Source: Rhodothermales bacterium (GTDB lineage: Bacteria > Bacteroidota > Rhodothermia > Rhodothermales > UBA10348). Taken from it: a DNA stretch of 11,573 bases. Below, piece by piece: positions 1 to 5,707 of the stretch. The DNA is taken from NCBI GenBank assembly GCA_030833605.1, contig JAURGV010000052.1, forward strand, positions 1 to 11,573. The letters are read 5' to 3'. A program made the translations under genes and the position numbers. The notes beneath the pieces were generated by a model. It was not told the DNA's origin. It was given only the letters and a program-made list of their open reading frames with translations, and did no database searches. The stretch's first letter is position 1. Every line of letters starts with the position of its first letter.

Positions 1-846
1 GATGTGGAAGAAGGCCAAACCTTCCTCGATCACCTCAACCCCGAGTCGGTGACCCAAGTAGAAGCCATCCTTGAGCCAGCAGCGACGGGCCCTAATGCCC
101 TTGATCGCTATCAATTTGAACGCCAAGGATTCTTTTTTCTGGATGAAAAGGCGCGTAAAGATGGAAAATTCGTTTGGAATCGCACCATCACGCTGCGCGA
201 TACCTGGGCAAATCCCAAACAAACGGTTGAAACTCAAACCGGGGCGACTAAGCAGGAAGAAAAGCCGGTAGCCGTTGTAGCGCAACGTGATCCGCTTGAA
301 GGCCTGGATGCAAAGACCATAGCGCTCGTTCATCAGCTGGATAAGAAATACGGAATTGGCATAGACGATGCTTCCATTTTAGCGGTGCGCCCCAAAGTGC
401 TCGCATTTTTTGAAGAGGCTGCGGGCTCCGTCTCAGCGAGTGCGGTCGCGAATTGGCTCATCAACGAACTACGCCCCCTTCTTCCGGAAGATGGATTGGA
501 TGGAATCAGCTTTTCGGCGACTCAGTTTGCCCGTCTGGTTGCCCTTCACGCCGACGATACCCTTTCGAGCCGGTTGGCGCGCGAGGTACTCACCGAGATG
601 ATTGCTTCCGGAGAATCGCCTGATCAGATTGTTGATCGTTTGGGCCTCAAGCAGATTTCGGACGAAGGTGCGCTATTGAAAATGGTTCACGAGGTTCTGG
701 AAGCGCATGCCGACCGGGTTCAAGCTTACAAAGATGGCAAAACCGGCCTGATTGGGTTCTTTATGGGCCAGGTGATGGCCAAATCGGGCGGCGCAGCCAA
801 TCCGGGGACCGTAAAAGGCTTATTGGAGCGGGAATTGGGCGCCTAG
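1..846 (+). CDS. glnS: Glutamine--tRNA ligase with C-terminal YqeY domain (3' part)
   Basis: This is the C-terminal 281 residues of a glutaminyl-tRNA synthetase; the frame is open to the left edge, so the catalytic domain and true start lie outside. Residues 1 to about 75 match the end of the GlnRS anticodon-binding beta-barrel, including the stretches GQTFLDHLNPESV and RYQFERQGFFFLD. After a linker rich in K, E and T (about 76-100) comes a helical YqeY/GatB-tail-like domain to the end, with LAREVLTEMIASGESPDQIV and the terminal GFFMGQVMAKSGG followed by GTVKGLLERELG, the usual tRNA-binding tail of that family. The enzyme charges tRNA-Gln with glutamine in the cytoplasm. In Deinococcus the attached YqeY domain helps hold the tRNA, and the same fusion is common in Bacteroidota. 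The GTG at position 4 is an internal Val codon, not a start. The gene ends TAG and converges on the lipoprotein gene at 922. Confidence 0.93.
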   Translation, partial: DVEEGQTFLDHLNPESVTQVEAILEPAATGPNALDRYQFERQGFFFLDEKARKDGKFVWNRTITLRDTWANPKQTVETQTGATKQEEKPVAVVAQRDPLEGLDAKTIALVHQLDKKYGIGIDDASILAVRPKVLAFFEEAAGSVSASAVANWLINELRPLLPEDGLDGISFSATQFARLVALHADDTLSSRLAREVLTEMIASGESPDQIVDRLGLKQISDEGALLKMVHEVLEAHADRVQAYKDGKTGLIGFFMGQVMAKSGGAANPGTVKGLLERELGA

Positions 847-853
847 GAGGGAC

Positions 854-898
854 GGAGCTCTAAACGGACCGGAGCTCTAAAAGGAGCGGGGCCTAGAC
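854..898. repeat. Short direct repeats between convergent genes
   Basis: The 75-base spacer between the convergent glnS and lipoprotein genes holds an exact 11-base direct repeat, GGAGCTCTAAA, at 854-864 and 871-881, a step of 17 bases. A degenerate third copy, roughly GGAGCGGGGCCTAGA, follows at about 883-897. Each full copy contains the palindrome GAGCTC, so the two copies could also pair as a 6-base stem with an 11-base loop. There is no T-run, so a classical intrinsic terminator is not evident. The function is unknown. Confidence 0.55.
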
Positions 899-921
899 AG
901 GGCACCCTTCTTCTACCGCCT

Positions 922-2130
922 CTACCTCACGGGCAAGCTCAAAACAACGTCTTTGGTGCCGGTCCAAATCATGGATCCGGATGCACCCGAGACGTTAAAC
1001 AAGCCGCTTTCCCCTGTTGTGTCCTTCACAAAAAGAAGGTCCTTTCCAACCCAATTCCAATGACTGAAGGGGTTTTCAGCAAACACGGGAACGGTTTGGG
1101 AAAATTGCTGGCCCGATGTTTTCCATTTCAATTCGACTTCATTCGCAGGCGAAGCCGACTTGAATAGGATGTGATTTCCGTCCGGAGAGTACTGTGGCTG
1201 CGTATTGGAGCGCAAGGTCGACTGAGGTGGCTCCAAATAGGCAGAACCGGCTGAAGCAATGGAGTAAATAGATATCGCTCTCTTTTTTGAGCCGTCTTGC
1301 GCAATCACATCGTACGCCAACTCCGACCCATCGGGTGACCAAGCCATGTTTCGGGGTTGATATTTGTCGCCTATGACCTTTACGGGCTCCGCACTCGATC
1401 CCAACGTCGTTACAAATAAGGTGGAATCTGGCTCGTAGGTCCTTTTGGTTCTATTGAAAACCAAGTCCCGGAGGATATAGGCCATCTTTTGGCCGTCGGG
1501 TGATACCGAGACAGAGTACATTTTGCGCGCATCAATGGTTTTAATGGTCGCGCAGTCGGAGGTCGCGACTTCGTAAATAGAATCCGAGTTTCGTACCAAA
1601 AGCGACCCCGCAGGAAGCACAGAGAGTACAAAGCGGGAAGCCGAACAAGGTACTTTTGAATTGGTGTTCGTGGCCGTGTTAAAGGAATGGATGGAACCGG
1701 CGCCCATTCGATTGCCATCGGGTTGGTACTGGCCGTAGTAAAAGGTCGTGCCGCTAGCCGTCCATTGACCGGAAAATACAAGGCCTTTAGACCCGGAAAA
1801 CAGTTTTGAGACCGACCGCGTGGAGCGATTCATCAGATACAAGTTCGATTCCGTTGTGTTAGCAACCCCAATTCCTACATACTCCCCGCTAGGCGAAAAC
1901 GATTGAAATACAATTTCGCCCCCCTTTCCGATCACACTGCTTGTGGCATTGGCAAGGTCGGTGGTAAGCACCAGTTCCGTTCCTGTTGTTTTTAAAACGT
2001 CAAAGCTAGGAGCGGTAAGGATGGGCTTGGGGGCAGGTTCTGCATCCACATTCATGGCCGTCTCGGCGGATCCGCAAGCGGACAAAAGCAGCAGGAAGGC
2101 AGAAGAAAGCAGGAAGAGCAAACGATTCAT
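922..2130 (-). CDS. Putative lipoprotein with WD40-like/TolB-type beta-propeller repeats
   Basis: A 402-residue exported protein. Residues 1-19 form a lipoprotein signal: Asn-Arg, a leucine-rich core, then lipobox LSAC with Cys19 as the lipidation site. The mature part has at least four PD40-like propeller motifs, FSPSGEYVGI (about 78), VSPDGQKMAY (about 209), WSPDGSELAY (about 264) and YSPDGNHILF (about 315), as in TolB and related surface propellers. It probably folds into a periplasmic or surface-anchored propeller that binds protein or glycan; no catalytic motif is visible. The ATG at 2130 is preferred over the in-frame TTG at 2139 because it puts a positive residue directly before the hydrophobic core. 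No clear Shine-Dalgarno sequence precedes it. It is transcribed alone, divergent from the ABC ATPase gene. It is not TolB itself: the N-terminal TolB domain and Pal/Tol neighbours are absent. The specific role is unknown. Confidence 0.8.
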   Translation of the reverse strand: MNRLLFLLSSAFLLLLSACGSAETAMNVDAEPAPKPILTAPSFDVLKTTGTELVLTTDLANATSSVIGKGGEIVFQSFSPSGEYVGIGVANTTESNLYLMNRSTRSVSKLFSGSKGLVFSGQWTASGTTFYYGQYQPDGNRMGAGSIHSFNTATNTNSKVPCSASRFVLSVLPAGSLLVRNSDSIYEVATSDCATIKTIDARKMYSVSVSPDGQKMAYILRDLVFNRTKRTYEPDSTLFVTTLGSSAEPVKVIGDKYQPRNMAWSPDGSELAYDVIAQDGSKKRAISIYSIASAGSAYLEPPQSTLRSNTQPQYSPDGNHILFKSASPANEVELKWKTSGQQFSQTVPVFAENPFSHWNWVGKDLLFVKDTTGESGLFNVSGASGSMIWTGTKDVVLSLPVR

Positions 2131-2311
2131 AAATACCAATGGTCAAGAAAGTGGTCCATGTGAAGAGAGCATTCGGAGCTAGCGGATCGTAACATGTTAT
2201 GGGTGTCACACGTTAGACCAGAAATCAATTCGGAATAGGGTTTTAACCGTTTCATTTTTGTTATGTTCAACCGGTGAACTAACCGTAATGAGTGTCAACG
2301 TTTTATAGGAC
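2131..2311. promoter_or_regulatory. Divergent intergenic region with small palindromes
   Basis: This spacer must hold the promoters of the lipoprotein gene (-) and the ATPase gene (+). Visible elements are the perfect palindrome TAACATGTTA (2190-2199), the inverted pair GTGT-C-ACAC (2203-2211), and the inverted pair GTTCA-ACCGG-TGAAC (2265-2279). Direct repeats are TAACCGT at 2244-2250 and 2280-2286, and GTGTCA(C)ACGTT at 2203-2214 and 2292-2302. I found no convincing -33/-7 Bacteroidota-type promoter, so promoter positions are not called. The palindromes could be operators, but several are short enough to be chance. Confidence 0.35.
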
Positions 2312-3007
2312 ATAATCCAATTAGATAAAATTACCAAAAGTTACCTGCAGGGATTTAATCGGTCTTTTGTGCTTCGAAATATTTCCTTGAACGTGAAGGA
2401 AGGCGAATTCGTCTCTTTTATGGGACCGTCCGGATCAGGCAAATCGACGCTCCTACACATTCTGGGGATGCTCGATGAGCCCTCTACCGGCGAATATTTC
2501 TTCTTTGACCAGCCGGTTCACAAGATTTCTGATCGGCAGCGGACCGACTTGCACCGAGAATACATTGGGTTCGTATTCCAGGCCTATCACCTGATTGATG
2601 ATTTGACGGTGTATGAAAATCTGGAAACACCACTTCTATACAAAAAAATTAAGGGAAGCGAGCGTAAAAGCATGGTCGCCGAGATGCTGGACCGCTTCAA
2701 CATGGTCGCGAAAAAAGACTTATTTCCTAGTCAACTCTCTGGGGGACAGCAACAATTGGTCGGGGTCGCTCGTGCACTCATCATGCGGCCTAAGCTTATC
2801 TTGGCGGATGAACCAACGGGGAATTTGCATACCTCACACGGGGAAATCGTTATGGATTGGTTTAAGCGATTGAATAAAGAGGACGGCGTAACGATTATTC
2901 AGGTAACCCATTCCAATCATTGGGCGTCGTACAGCGATCGTGTGATCGAGTTGGTTGACGGTCGCGTTGAAAAAGATGTCATTAATCCCATCGAAAACGA
3001 ACTATAA
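2312..3007 (+). CDS. ABC transporter ATP-binding protein (MacB/LolD-like), non-canonical start
   Basis: A cytoplasmic ABC ATPase of about 231 residues if read from the ATA at 2312. That ATA sits exactly where the family has its Met, giving IQLDKITKSYLQG with the A-loop Tyr11. Walker A GPSGSGKST is at 38-46, the Q-loop Gln at 90 in FVFQAYHLI, the signature LSGGQ at 142-146, Walker B LILADE at 162-167 and the switch His at 200 in VTHS. The ORF with a standard start begins only at GTG 2369, which would lose the first strand and A-loop, so I extend it. An in-frame TAG lies at 2306-2308. Two positions differ from typical MacB/LolD: the signature reads LSGGQQQLV rather than QQQRV, and the D-loop region reads GNLHTS rather than GNLDS. 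Related sequences may share these. No permease gene is adjacent, so the partner, and hence the substrate, is unknown. It probably energises a MacB/FtsX-type permease encoded elsewhere. Confidence 0.82.
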   Translation: MIQLDKITKSYLQGFNRSFVLRNISLNVKEGEFVSFMGPSGSGKSTLLHILGMLDEPSTGEYFFFDQPVHKISDRQRTDLHREYIGFVFQAYHLIDDLTVYENLETPLLYKKIKGSERKSMVAEMLDRFNMVAKKDLFPSQLSGGQQQLVGVARALIMRPKLILADEPTGNLHTSHGEIVMDWFKRLNKEDGVTIIQVTHSNHWASYSDRVIELVDGRVEKDVINPIENEL

Positions 3008-3011
3008 ACTG

Positions 3012-3479
3012 ATGAAGACCATAGGGAAAGCCTTTTTACTTCTTTTCGCTTTGATGCTATCCGTTAATTCGGCGCACGCGCAAAAGGAATTAGGCGTCGG
3101 AATTATGCTCGGCGAGCCTTCCGGTATTAGTGTAAAACAGTGGTTGTCGAAAAGCACTGCGATCGACGGCGGTTTGGCGTGGTCCTTTTCCAAGGATACG
3201 GCCATTCAAATCCATGCAGACTACTTACGTCACCGCGTTTATTTGTTCGAGTCCGACGATTTTGATAGCCGAATTCCCGTCTATTACGGCTTAGGCGCGC
3301 GCGTTGTGTTGGGCGATGATCCTACCATTGGATTTCGGTTTCCCGTTGGTGTAGGCAAAACGTTTAGCCAGTATCCCATCGAACTGTTTCTAGAAATTGT
3401 CCCCATACTCGACATCGCTCCTAGCTCAGATTTCGATATAAATGCCGCTATTGGCGTGCGTTACTACCTAAATCGTTAG
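3012..3479 (+). CDS. Small exported beta-barrel-like protein
   Basis: A 155-residue protein with a clear Sec signal peptide: Lys2 and Lys6, a hydrophobic core, and AHA before the probable cleavage after residue 23. The mature part has many short amphipathic beta strands and the motifs GIMLGEPSGISVKQW (about 30-44), VYYGLGARVVLG (90-101), FRFPVGVG (108-115) and LFLEIVPILD (125-134), and ends AAIGVRYYLNR, a plausible terminal barrel strand. It resembles small outer-membrane or DUF3996-like barrel proteins that I associate with Bacteroidota. I set the start at ATG 3012, since a longer open frame back to 2955 lies inside the ATPase gene and would bury the signal peptide. It begins 4 bases after the ATPase stop codon, so the two are probably co-transcribed and may be translationally coupled. 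The function is unknown; an envelope role fits the neighbour. Confidence 0.75.
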   Translation: MKTIGKAFLLLFALMLSVNSAHAQKELGVGIMLGEPSGISVKQWLSKSTAIDGGLAWSFSKDTAIQIHADYLRHRVYLFESDDFDSRIPVYYGLGARVVLGDDPTIGFRFPVGVGKTFSQYPIELFLEIVPILDIAPSSDFDINAAIGVRYYLNR

Positions 3480-3480
3480 T

Positions 3481-3532
3481 ACATTACAGCGTAAGGCCAC
3501 CTTTCTAGAAATCTGCGACCTGTTTGTAATGT
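3481..3532. repeat. Inverted repeat overlapping a start codon
   Basis: ACATTACA at 3481-3488 is exactly complementary to TGTAATGT at 3525-3532, with a 36-base loop. The left arm starts just after the barrel gene's stop, and the right arm contains the ATG (3529) of the next gene. If the RNA folds, the start codon would be paired. The arms are AT-rich and only 8 bases long, so chance is possible. Confidence 0.3.
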
Positions 3533-3960
3533 CTGTTGACCGAGTTGTGCCAGATGAGTCTGATTTGGACCTAAAACGTTCGTTTACTGACCTCTCTCTT
3601 CCTGAATCAGCATTCACCCATGAAAATCATTTGAGATTGGGCTGGGTGTATGTTGTGTCCTATCCGCTATCGGACGCGGTGGATCTGTTTGCTGAGGATT
3701 TGAAGACGTATGCCACCCATGTGGGCGCGTCTAAAAAATTCAACATGACCATCACATGGTTTTACATCATGATGATCAATGAGCGTCAGCAAAGGCTCGC
3801 GGCTAAATCATGGGAATCGTTTAAAACGAACAATCCGGAACTGTTTGCTCCCTACAAAACAGTACTCAGCAGGCACTTTTCCGATACGGTGCTGAATAGT
3901 GAAAAAGCTCGATTGGAAGTGGTATTGCCCGATTTACAATCGAATCTGGTGGTGGGATAA
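3529..3960 (+). CDS. Conserved protein of unknown function
   Basis: A 143-residue soluble protein with no signal peptide or membrane segment. I recognise the general pattern of a conserved family but cannot name its function. Typical blocks are FTHENHLRLGWVYVVSYPL (29-47), where His31 and His34 are in conserved-looking positions, then VGASKKFNMTITWFYIMMINER (65-86), WESFKTNNPEL (95-105) and the C-terminal SEKARLEVVLPD (124-135). The predicted structure is almost entirely helical. The ATG at 3529 is the first start after an upstream stop. No Shine-Dalgarno sequence is obvious, and the start lies in an inverted repeat arm. It converges with trmH, with only 8 bases between the two stop codons, so any terminators must overlap the coding regions. 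Confidence 0.72.
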   Translation: MSVDRVVPDESDLDLKRSFTDLSLPESAFTHENHLRLGWVYVVSYPLSDAVDLFAEDLKTYATHVGASKKFNMTITWFYIMMINERQQRLAAKSWESFKTNNPELFAPYKTVLSRHFSDTVLNSEKARLEVVLPDLQSNLVVG

Positions 3961-3968
3961 ACGGGGCC

Positions 3969-4739
3969 TTACAAAAGTCCTAGATGCCGTTTCAACACTT
4001 CTTCGGCGTGTCCAACGGACCGCATGTAAAAATCTGCTCGTAGCCGTTGCTTGTCCTCTTCGCTCAAATCCCCACTGTGTCCAAAGCGGCGTGTGCGCTG
4101 ATCGTGGGCAGCAAAAAGGGTCATGGCGGCGGCCACGGAAATGTTGTAGGACTGCACAAAACCGGGAGATGGCAAGATCGCTGTATAATCGGCACCGCGT
4201 AGCATTTCTTCCGAAACCCCAAATTTTTCGTTGCCAAATACCAACGCGGTCGGGATGGTTAAGTCAATGTTGGACAATGGAATAGCGGAATCGTCCAGGT
4301 GGGTTACGACCACTTGATACCCTTTTTTCTTCAGATCCGAAACGCATTCCGGCGTTGTGTCCCAAAGATGCACGTCTAACCATTTGTGGGCACCCTGAGA
4401 AGTCCTCACTGACTTTTTGAACTTGGCTTCGTTCCGAATCACATGAAACGGTTGAAATCCGAGTCCTTCGGCCGTCCGCATGACTGCGCTCACGTTTCCT
4501 GTGTTAACGAGGCCTTCTACTACGGGCACGATTTGGTAGGTTCTGCCGGCGAGGACTTCTTCGATACGGGTTTTCCGTTCGTCCGACAATAAGGGTGCCA
4601 ATGCCTGCTCCACTTGTTGGGGCGAAAGCACTTGGTTGCGGGAACGAAATCCATCAAAACGAACCCCGCTAGACTCAAAAATATCTTCCATTTCGTTGTT
4701 GGAAGAATCGAGAAGCGAAGGGTGCGAAGCGTTTTCCAT
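3969..4739 (-). CDS. trmH: TrmH-family tRNA/rRNA 2'-O-ribose methyltransferase (SPOUT)
   Basis: A 256-residue SpoU/TrmH methyltransferase that transfers a methyl group from S-adenosylmethionine to a ribose 2'-OH of RNA; TrmH acts on Gm18 of tRNA. Motif 1 is VNTGNVSAVMRTAEGLG (78-94), with the family's catalytic Arg at 88. Motif 2 is LVFGNEKFGVS (166-176). Motif 3 is LPSPGFVQSYNISVAAAM (189-206), forming the knotted cofactor site with Asn199 and Ser201. Residues about 53-66 (DERKTRIEEVLAGR) correspond to the usual TrmH N-terminus, so residues 1-52 are an extra, poorly conserved extension. A C-terminal helical tail (about 224-256) is also TrmH-like. I chose ATG 4739; the open frame reaches TTG 4820, but that adds a basic stretch with no family support. 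It is divergent from the SDR gene. TrmH is the best name, but another SpoU member acting on rRNA is possible. Confidence 0.85.
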   Translation of the reverse strand: MENASHPSLLDSSNNEMEDIFESSGVRFDGFRSRNQVLSPQQVEQALAPLLSDERKTRIEEVLAGRTYQIVPVVEGLVNTGNVSAVMRTAEGLGFQPFHVIRNEAKFKKSVRTSQGAHKWLDVHLWDTTPECVSDLKKKGYQVVVTHLDDSAIPLSNIDLTIPTALVFGNEKFGVSEEMLRGADYTAILPSPGFVQSYNISVAAAMTLFAAHDQRTRRFGHSGDLSEEDKQRLRADFYMRSVGHAEEVLKRHLGLL

Positions 4740-4844
4740 TTTGGGTTCTTTTGTGATCGATTTCCTGAACCCTTGATGGGGCTTACGTGTACCTTGTTCA
4801 ACGGAAGCCAAAATATACAAGATCCATAGTTAGGGAAGAATCGA
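4740..4844. promoter_or_regulatory. Divergent promoter region trmH / SDR
   Basis: These 105 bases separate the start codons of two divergent genes and should hold both promoters. I see no convincing promoter hexamers, operator palindrome or strong ribosome-binding site. The purine run GGGAAGAA at 4833-4840, just before the SDR start, is the only weak ribosome-binding candidate. Confidence 0.4.
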
Positions 4845-5564
4845 ATGAATCTGGAAGGAAAAGTTGTTGTTGTTACGGGCGCGAGCGCTGGATTGGGCGC
4901 TGCATTTTGCAAGATGTTGGTAACCAAAGGGAGCACCGTGTACGGGCTGGCCCGGCGTCAGGAAAAGCTGGACGCCCTGGGCGCCGAGCTCGGTTCGCGA
5001 TTCACCGGCATTCCGTGTGACGTTAGCGACGAGAAATCGGTGAATGCAGCGTTTGCTGTGGTGAAGGAGCGCGAAGGCCGAATTGATGTGTTGGTAAACA
5101 ACGCAGGCCTCGGCATATTCGGGCCCACTGAAAAAGCGACTGTGGACGAATGGGATCAACAAATGAACGTCAATTTAAAAGGCGTCTTTTTGTGCACAAA
5201 AGCCGTTATTCCCGCGATGAAGGCCCAAAACGCTGCCAGTGGATTCGGGGGGCACATTGTAAATATATCGTCGGTGGCGGGTTTGATGGGAAACCCCAAT
5301 ATCAGCATTTACAACGCGACGAAGTTTGGATTACGGGGGTATAGTGATGCGCTCTTTAAAGAGGTGCGACAAGACGGTATCAAAGTCTCGTGTTTTTTCC
5401 CCGGATCTATTCAAACCGACTTTTTCAGCACAGCGGGGGTTCCAATCGCAGGCAATCCAATGACCGCAGATCAAATAACGTCGACCCTGCTCCACGTGTT
5501 GGAAACACCGGACAACTATTTGATCAGCGAAATCGTAATGCGGCCACTGCGACCGCAAGGGTAA
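4845..5564 (+). CDS. Short-chain dehydrogenase/reductase (SDR)
   Basis: A 239-residue classical SDR, a cytoplasmic NAD(P)-dependent oxidoreductase. The cofactor motif TGASAGLG is at 11-18, the adenine-side CDV at 58-60, NNAG at 85-88, the structural Asn at 110, catalytic Ser143 (in NISSVAG), and Tyr156/Lys160 in YNATK, followed by PG at 186-187. The basic pair Arg37-Arg38 after the second strand favours NADP(H). The C-terminus, ending SEIVMRPLRPQG, resembles a group of Bacteroidota SDRs annotated only as short-chain dehydrogenases. All catalytic residues are present and the length is normal, so it should be active, but the substrate cannot be read from the sequence. The ATG at 4845 fits the family's N-terminus exactly. 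No pathway partner lies next to it. Confidence 0.88.
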   Translation: MNLEGKVVVVTGASAGLGAAFCKMLVTKGSTVYGLARRQEKLDALGAELGSRFTGIPCDVSDEKSVNAAFAVVKEREGRIDVLVNNAGLGIFGPTEKATVDEWDQQMNVNLKGVFLCTKAVIPAMKAQNAASGFGGHIVNISSVAGLMGNPNISIYNATKFGLRGYSDALFKEVRQDGIKVSCFFPGSIQTDFFSTAGVPIAGNPMTADQITSTLLHVLETPDNYLISEIVMRPLRPQG

Positions 5565-5619
5565 CACGGTCTTTCTTGGAGCGGTGATCGAATGTGGCCG
5601 TCGCATTTCGAAAGCCGTG
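5565..5619 (+). terminator. Imperfect hairpin after the SDR gene (possible terminator)
   Basis: Immediately after the SDR stop, CACGGTCTTTC (5565-5575) pairs with GAAAGCCGTG (5610-5619) as a 10-pair stem with one bulged T. The 34-base loop contains a second near-complementary pair, CGAATG / CATTTCG, which could extend the fold. No clear T-run follows (the next bases are ATTCTTAAC), so it could equally be a 3' stabilising structure. The remaining spacer to 5707, upstream of the TRAP gene, shows no clear promoter. Confidence 0.35.
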
Positions 5620-5707
5620 ATTCTTAACTCCCCAACAGCTACTTTTCCTATCTTGATTCAACGATAGCCGCGACTCGACAAAAACACCATAAAACCAAGT
5701 TCCTACC

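Noticed and set aside
1410..1781. Minus-strand open frame of 123 codons inside the lipoprotein gene
   Set aside because: It is an alternative frame of a well-supported propeller gene with no recognisable motifs and a Pro/Arg-rich shadow composition.
2131..2311. Search for a Bacteroidota TTTG-N19-TAnnTTTG promoter
   Set aside because: TTTG at 2257-2260 is followed at the right distance only by TAACCGTA, which lacks the TTTG half; the match is too poor to call.
3951..3960. GGTGGGATAA at the end of the unknown-function gene matches the core of repeat units 3 and 4
   Set aside because: It is only about 10 bases, lies inside coding sequence and its stop codon, and lacks the flanking ATCC and CCC; chance is the simpler view.
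3899..4285. Plus-strand open frame spanning the convergent ends of the unknown-function gene and trmH
   Set aside because: It overlaps both real genes, is Cys/Arg-rich, and resembles no protein.
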